Shown here in pieces: positions 59,651 through 64,000 of a DNA stretch of 64,000 bases. Source of the stretch: Caldilineaceae bacterium (GTDB taxonomy: Bacteria > Chloroflexota > Anaerolineae > Caldilineales > Caldilineaceae); assembly GCA_022842065.1 (NCBI GenBank), contig JALHQH010000006.1, positions 263,475 through 327,474 on the forward strand, written 5' to 3'. Position 1 is the stretch's first letter. The number at the start of each line of letters is the position of its first letter. The notes below the pieces were generated by a model that had not been told where the DNA came from, did no database searches, and saw only the letters and a program-made list of their open reading frames with translations. A program made the position numbers and the translations under genes.

Positions 59651-60333
59651 TTGCACATTCCTCCTCTTTGTACCTGTACATTGGTTACAGACCGAAAACG
59701 GTTGTACTTCTGACGGACGATCTCGGCTGAACCTTTACGACTACACAGGGAACGCATCAGCGGTTAGTGTGCAAAAACGAGCAACAATGTTAAGGTAGTA
59801 ACACACACATCGCTGAGCCTCCAGTGCCGCTACTTACACTTTACATTGCCTGTATTCTTTCAGCCTCACAATTATCTACAGTGAAGGGCAGCGATGGAGA
59901 AAGAATATGCAGATGTCGGCGGCTGTGGGCTCATTGTTTTCATCAACTAGGGTATAGAATAGCATAAAATAAAATCTTTGCAGCGCGTCATAAGTACGAA
60001 CTTTCAGCGATAAGTGACTTACCGTTCTATTATTCAACTACGTAATTTGTTTTATTTATATACACAAATTGTTGTTGACAGCATGCCGTGTCCGAGCGCA
60101 TGCTCGCGTTGAATGCGCTCTCTCACTGGACAAAAACATAAGTTTGGGCGCATATAGGACCACAGCACTACGTAACTCATCCGCCAGAACTAAACGATTG
60201 CGTCAAATAACGTAAGGTCTCTGTGTTTCTCATTGAGCTCTATTTAAATCAGGGGAAGTTGGTTAGTAGGTAAGATGGTTTACACGCAACCATCTTACCT
60301 ACTAACCAACCACCGAAAGGTAAACAAGCCGTC
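59651..60333. other. Gap upstream of nudC; no gene
   Basis: About 680 bases, A/T-rich, with a gcatgccgtgtccgagcgcatgc-type imperfect inverted repeat near 60082 and the perfect repeat at 60259-60309. No convincing ORF. It must contain the promoters of the small minus-strand gene and of nudC, but I could not assign either with confidence. Confidence 0.5.
60259..60309. repeat. Perfect inverted repeat, 22-bp arms, 7-base loop
   Basis: Arms 60259-60280 and 60288-60309 are exact reverse complements around tacacgc. The loop resembles the tacacgag loop of the element at 1619-1666 although the stems differ. It lies 25 bases before the nudC start. Confidence 0.9.
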
Positions 60334-61299
60334 ATGGACAACTATGCGCGTTCCGCCCTTAATTTTTTTGCCGCCAACCCAGTTGACCGGCTGGTTGACA
60401 AACGGCGCAATAGCGAATGGCTGGCAGCCCAAGTGGCCGCAGCAGCAACCCGGTTTATCCCGATCTGGCGTACGCAAAATCTTTTTATCGATGCACAAGC
60501 CGCAGCACCACGCTTGCTGGCGTACCCCGAAGTGGCCGAAGCGCTGACGTACGAACGAGTGACACTGCTCGGAACATTAGCAGGAATCACCTATTTTGCC
60601 CTGGATGTAGAACAGGAAGGCATCGAGACGCCACCCGATTGGATTACACAGCTTGGTGCTTTTCGGGATTTGCGCACCGTTGGGCTTGCGGTTGCCCCTC
60701 AATTGGGTGCCCTACTGGCTTATGCGCGTGGGATGATCTATTGGGAGCGCCGTCACCGTTACTGTGGTGACTGTGGCAGCCCGACCCGCAGCACAGAAGG
60801 GGGCTTTGTACGCACTTGTACAAGCGTAACCTGTGGCAAGCAGATCTTCCCACGCACTGATCCTGCGATCATCGTTTTGGTGCAGGCGGGCGACAGTTGC
60901 CTGTTGGCACGGCAGGCAAGTTGGCCACCAGGACGCTATTCGGTGATTGCCGGTTTTGTTGAACCCGGTGAAAGTCTGGAAGATGCGGTCAAACGCGAGG
61001 TGATGGAAGAATCCGGCATTGCCGTGAACGAGATCTACTATCACTCTTCACAGCCATGGCCTTTCCCCAGCTCGCTCATGCTTGGCTTTATGGCCCATGC
61101 TGCCACCACCGAGTTCAATCTGATTGACAACGAATTGGAAGAAGCACGCTGGATGACACGCGCCCAGATCACCACAGAGTTACAAGATGGCCGGCTCAAG
61201 CTCCCGCCGGGCCTATCGATCTCGCGCCGCCTGATCGAAACTTGGTTTGATCGCGGCAACGCCGGCAAGCTCAGTGAGATCGCCGGTGGAGCCTGGTAA
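60334..61299 (+). CDS. nudC: NAD(+) diphosphatase NudC (Nudix, zinc ribbon)
   Basis: The 321-residue protein has an N-terminal NudC domain, a four-Cys zinc ribbon (RYCGDCGSPT ... RTCTSVTCGKQ), IFPRTDPAIIVLV, the Nudix box GFVEPGESLEDAVKREVMEE, and the NADH-specific SQPWPFPSSLMLGF array. It cleaves NAD(H) to NMN(H) and AMP and may remove NAD caps from RNA. The ribosome site GAAAGG precedes the ATG. A GNAT acetyltransferase gene follows after 38 bases and may be co-transcribed. Confidence 0.95.
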   Translation: MDNYARSALNFFAANPVDRLVDKRRNSEWLAAQVAAAATRFIPIWRTQNLFIDAQAAAPRLLAYPEVAEALTYERVTLLGTLAGITYFALDVEQEGIETPPDWITQLGAFRDLRTVGLAVAPQLGALLAYARGMIYWERRHRYCGDCGSPTRSTEGGFVRTCTSVTCGKQIFPRTDPAIIVLVQAGDSCLLARQASWPPGRYSVIAGFVEPGESLEDAVKREVMEESGIAVNEIYYHSSQPWPFPSSLMLGFMAHAATTEFNLIDNELEEARWMTRAQITTELQDGRLKLPPGLSISRRLIETWFDRGNAGKLSEIAGGAW

Positions 61300-61337
61300 G
61301 CCAGCGCGCCAAACTGATCACCAAAGCTGGAGAAAGT

Positions 61338-61841
61338 ATGAACTATGCGATTCGCCCAATTACAGCAGACGATGAAGCTTTCCTGTGGCAGATGCTCTAT
61401 TATGCCGCCCACATGCACGAAGAAGACGGCAAAACGGTGGTTGATGCCATGCAGAATCCCACATTGGCGCTCTATGTCACTGGTTGGGGACGGCCCGGCG
61501 ATCTAGGCTTCCTGGCCGCAGAGGTGCCGACGGGTAAAGCGCTAGGGGCAGGTTGGGTACGCCTATTCACAGGCGAAAATAAAGCCTACAGCCCAACCGA
61601 TGATGACACGCCGGAGTTAGCGATTGCGCTCTTACCGGCTTATCTGAATCAAGGCATCGGCACGGCTTTGCTGCGACACCTCATCGATGCGGCACATCCC
61701 CACTACCCTGGTCTGGCGCTGAGTGTCCGCGCCGATAATCCGGCATTGCACCTTTATCAACGCTGTGGCTTTGTCGTCGTCAATCAGATCATTAACCGTG
61801 TAGGGGGGATGTCGTATGACATGCGCTTGCTCTTTACTTAG
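61338..61841 (+). CDS. GNAT family N-acetyltransferase
   Basis: The 167-residue protein has the GNAT fold: IRPITADDEAFLWQML near the start, LAIALLPAYLNQGIGTALLR with the acetyl-CoA-binding Q/RxxGxG/A motif (NQGIGTAL), LALSVRADNPALHLYQRCGF and a final VNQIINRVGGMSYDM. The substrate cannot be told. It shares a strand and short spacer with nudC. Confidence 0.88.
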   Translation: MNYAIRPITADDEAFLWQMLYYAAHMHEEDGKTVVDAMQNPTLALYVTGWGRPGDLGFLAAEVPTGKALGAGWVRLFTGENKAYSPTDDDTPELAIALLPAYLNQGIGTALLRHLIDAAHPHYPGLALSVRADNPALHLYQRCGFVVVNQIINRVGGMSYDMRLLFT

Positions 61842-62044
61842 ACATTTGTCTTGCTACCTGTATAGCTAGGATGAGCAAGAATAAAAAGTAAGAGGTAGTA
61901 CTTATCTGTTCAGTACTCAAAGACTATTTACGGCAAAGCAGAGCGCGGCTACACTGAAATGAAGCCGGATGATCGTTGTGTGTTTACATTACACCAAAGC
62001 ATATCACTCGGTCTTGAAAGTGTACCAAAGCACTGGAGACCATA

Positions 62045-62632
62045 ATGCAACTCTTTTTCACTCTAATCCTTGCTCATCTGTTTGCCGATTTTCCGCTACA
62101 GAACAATGCGATTGCCAAATTGAAAAAGTACCACCTGTCTGGTGTCTTCATTCATGTCGCAATTTATACAGCTGTTACAGCTTTGTTACTAGAGAACAGT
62201 TTGCAATACTGGCCGCTGATCGTAGGACTAGGCATCATCCATTTTCTGATTGATGCGGCAAAAATACGCTTTCAGCAGGGTAACGATGGCATCTTGGCCT
62301 TTCTGGTCGATCAGCTGCTTCACCTCACCAGCATGATCGTGGCGACCTACCTGGCCGATTACTTTTGGACCCCAGCACCCCAAGGAATTTTACCAACCGA
62401 TCGGCTGCTGGTGGCGTTGCTGGCGGCCTTCATTCCTGCGGCAATGGTCTGTTGTTGGATCTGGACGACGAGCGCCGGCAGTTCCTATCTCCAACAATCC
62501 AGCCTGTTACGCTGGGTTAATCAGCGCATCCTATTAGTGGAGCAACGCTTTGGCCTGGTGGTGGTTGGGGTCGTCATCTGGCTTTTGGCACGCCAAGAGT
62601 GTAGCGGCTGGGAACGGTTAGTCTGGTGGTGA
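62045..62632 (+). CDS. DUF3307 family membrane protein
   Basis: The 195-residue protein begins MQLFFTLILAHLFADFPLQN, the recognisable DUF3307 opening, with GVFIHVAIYTAVTALLL and IHFLIDAAKIRF; the conserved H and D residues in these helices are typical. Five or six hydrophobic helices make it an integral membrane protein. The function is unknown. It is bracketed by 200 bases of non-coding DNA upstream and 59 bases downstream. Confidence 0.8.
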   Translation: MQLFFTLILAHLFADFPLQNNAIAKLKKYHLSGVFIHVAIYTAVTALLLENSLQYWPLIVGLGIIHFLIDAAKIRFQQGNDGILAFLVDQLLHLTSMIVATYLADYFWTPAPQGILPTDRLLVALLAAFIPAAMVCCWIWTTSAGSSYLQQSSLLRWVNQRILLVEQRFGLVVVGVVIWLLARQECSGWERLVWW

Positions 62633-62691
62633 ATGCCGAGGAGCTTGTGGTAAAATAGGTAAAAACCGCTCAGCCAGAAAGGTTTTCACCC

Positions 62692-64000
62692 ATGCCCACA
62701 CCACATCTCCTCCCCGCGCGCTATGCTGTGCAGCAGATCAAACATCTCCGCATTCCCATGCCGGATGGTGTCCAGCTCTCCGCCGATCTCTTTATGCCCC
62801 AGGGCAAAGGCCCTTTTCCCGCTGTTCTTGAATATCTCCCCTATCGCAAAGATGATCACACCGCCACACGCTGGAACGCCCATTTCTACTTTGCCGAACG
62901 CGGCTTTGTCGGGGTGCGCGTTGACATGCGTGGCACTGGTGCCTCCGAAGGGATCAGTTACAACGAGTATCTGCCCCAAGAACAGGCCGATGCCTGCACG
63001 GTGATTGAGTGGCTGAGCCGGCAAGCATGGTGTAATGGCAATGTCGGCATGTTTGGCACCTCCTATGGCGGCTTTAACGCAATCCAGACGGCGATGCACA
63101 ACCCACCGGCCCTGAAAGCGATCATCCCCCACGCCGCCACCGATGATCGCTATAATGATGATGTCCATTACAGCGGCGGCTGTTACATGGCGATGGATCA
63201 GGCCCTTTATCCGGCGTGGATGGTGGCGCTCAATGCCCTCCCCCCGCTGCCCGAATACGCCGGTGGTGAATGGGCCACGGCCTGGCGGTCACGGCTCGAA
63301 GAGACGCCCCCCTGGCTCTTTGCCTGGCTCCACCACCAGACCGACGACAGTTATTGGCAGCAGGGTTCGCTCAAGACCGACTACAGTTCGATCAAATGCC
63401 CAGTGCTGCACCTCGGTGGCTGGGCGGACGGCTATACGAATCCAGTCTTTCGTATGGCTGAAAAGCTCACTGCCCCGAATCGCGCCATTGTAGGACCGTG
63501 GCAGCACTCGCGCCCAAATGTCGCCTACCCCGGTCCCAATATCGATCATCTACACGAGATGACCCGCTGGTGGGCGCAATGGCTACGGGGCGAAGAGACC
63601 GGCATCATGGCTGAAGATCAGTTGGCGATCTATGTCCAACAGGGGGCCGCGCCACACCCCTTTCTCCCGCATATGCCCGGCCACTGGCGTTATGAAGCAC
63701 AATGGCCGCCCGTTCGGCAGCGACCCCTCCCGCTCTATCTCGCGGCTCAACAGGGTTTAACCAACCAGGTCGAAAGTGGCGATGGCGAAGATCGCTATCG
63801 CTATCGCGCCACCGTCGGTGTGACCGCCGGCTTCTGGTGGCCGGCGGCAGCACCCTATGGCCTCGCCCGCGATCAAGGGGCCGACGAAGTGCGCTCACTC
63901 TGTTATACCAGCCCAGTTTTGGACGAGGCCGTCGAGATCCTGGGCCAACCGCAGGCAGTGCTCTATGTCAGTTCAACCGCGCGCGTCGCCTTCTTCTCTG
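62692..64000 (+). CDS. CocE/NonD family alpha/beta hydrolase (X-Pro dipeptidyl-peptidase like), 3' truncated
   Basis: The frame opens with ATG at 62692 and runs off the window after 436 residues. N-terminal MPDGVQLSADLFMPQGKGPF and LEYLPYRKDD are the CocE-type entrance, VDMRGTGASEG the oxyanion region, and GMFGTSYGGF the nucleophile elbow (Ser). LHLGGWADGYTNP carries the acid Asp and IVGPWQHSRPN the catalytic His. A C-terminal jelly-roll domain begins near residue 340 and is incomplete. Family members hydrolyse acyl esters or amides, including cocaine esters, cephalosporin esters and X-Pro dipeptides. The natural substrate is unknown. Confidence 0.92.
   Translation, partial: MPTPHLLPARYAVQQIKHLRIPMPDGVQLSADLFMPQGKGPFPAVLEYLPYRKDDHTATRWNAHFYFAERGFVGVRVDMRGTGASEGISYNEYLPQEQADACTVIEWLSRQAWCNGNVGMFGTSYGGFNAIQTAMHNPPALKAIIPHAATDDRYNDDVHYSGGCYMAMDQALYPAWMVALNALPPLPEYAGGEWATAWRSRLEETPPWLFAWLHHQTDDSYWQQGSLKTDYSSIKCPVLHLGGWADGYTNPVFRMAEKLTAPNRAIVGPWQHSRPNVAYPGPNIDHLHEMTRWWAQWLRGEETGIMAEDQLAIYVQQGAAPHPFLPHMPGHWRYEAQWPPVRQRPLPLYLAAQQGLTNQVESGDGEDRYRYRATVGVTAGFWWPAAAPYGLARDQGADEVRSLCYTSPVLDEAVEILGQPQAVLYVSSTARVAFFS

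Noticed and set aside
59378..59713. A plus-strand ORF of 111 codons in the A/T-rich island
   Set aside because: It overlaps the better-supported minus-strand small gene, has no ribosome site and no motif.
58940..60333. tRNA or other structural RNA gene in the A/T-rich island
   Set aside because: No cloverleaf with a TTCRA-type T-loop and matching acceptor stem could be found.

Overview
The window looks like a chromosomal segment from a Chloroflexota bacterium, most plausibly of the Anaerolineae/Caldilineae type. This is an inference from gene content: lipobox-bearing solute-binding proteins, a fused OppD-OppF ATPase, a 7TM-type hybrid kinase, TelA/VWA proteins, a type 1B-like dihydroorotate dehydrogenase and moderately GC-rich DNA. 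No rRNA, tRNA, CRISPR array, phage or insertion sequence was recognised.

Most of it reads as a phosphorus-scavenging island. From left to right it holds: the end of a peptide-type ABC ATPase and a sugar isomerase (1-1571); an NAD(P)-binding protein and a PPK2 polyphosphate kinase (1733-3601, minus strand); a hybrid histidine kinase (4051-6138); an exo/endonuclease/phosphatase-family protein and a beta-propeller phytase (6305-8506); an oxidoreductase, a methyltransferase and a glycerophosphodiester phosphodiesterase (8756-11641); a membrane-anchored 2OG-Fe(II) oxygenase, a tiny protein and a phospholipase D (12202-14605, minus); a glycogen phosphorylase remnant, a DUF3592-like protein and a nucleotide pyrophosphatase/alkaline phosphatase family enzyme (15162-17439); and a CPBP protease with a two-component pair (17986-21474).

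The next block is a minus-strand operon of a membrane-anchored binding-type protein, TelA, a VWA/binding-protein lipoprotein and an XpaC-like protein (21628-26640). Two divergent oligopeptide-type ABC transporters follow (26937-37534), then a complete phosphonate transport and C-P lyase cluster in the order phnC-E-D-G-H-I-J, phytase-like gene, phnK, metallophosphoesterase, phnL-M, hexapeptide acyltransferase (37854-50039). The last part (51191-64000) is ordinary housekeeping: mgtE, a 7TM hybrid kinase, sufE, terC, pyrD, an ECF sigma factor, nudC, a GNAT, a DUF3307 protein and a CocE-type hydrolase.

The unifying observation is a promoter signature I found by eye at ten places: TTAAC-like repeats every 11 bases, with a TAnnnT-like -10 box usually starting exactly 15 bases after the first T of the last repeat. 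This is the architecture expected of a PhoB/PhoP-type activator. It lies before ppk2, the nuclease/phosphatase, phytase, 2OG oxygenase, glgP remnant, alkaline phosphatase, TelA operon, both ABC operons and the phn operon. If correct, it defines a Pho regulon and places several genes of unknown role in it (TelA/VWA/XpaC, 2OG oxygenase, two Opp-type importers).

Three other points stand out. PhnJ has lost three of the four cysteines used for its Fe-S cluster and radical chemistry. A compact free-standing transcription unit (52579-52802) carries an 18-codon ORF behind an exceptionally strong Shine-Dalgarno. Almost every intergenic gap holds a long inverted repeat, including a perfect 52-bp palindrome, 32-bp arms and an array of six hairpins inside the phn cluster.
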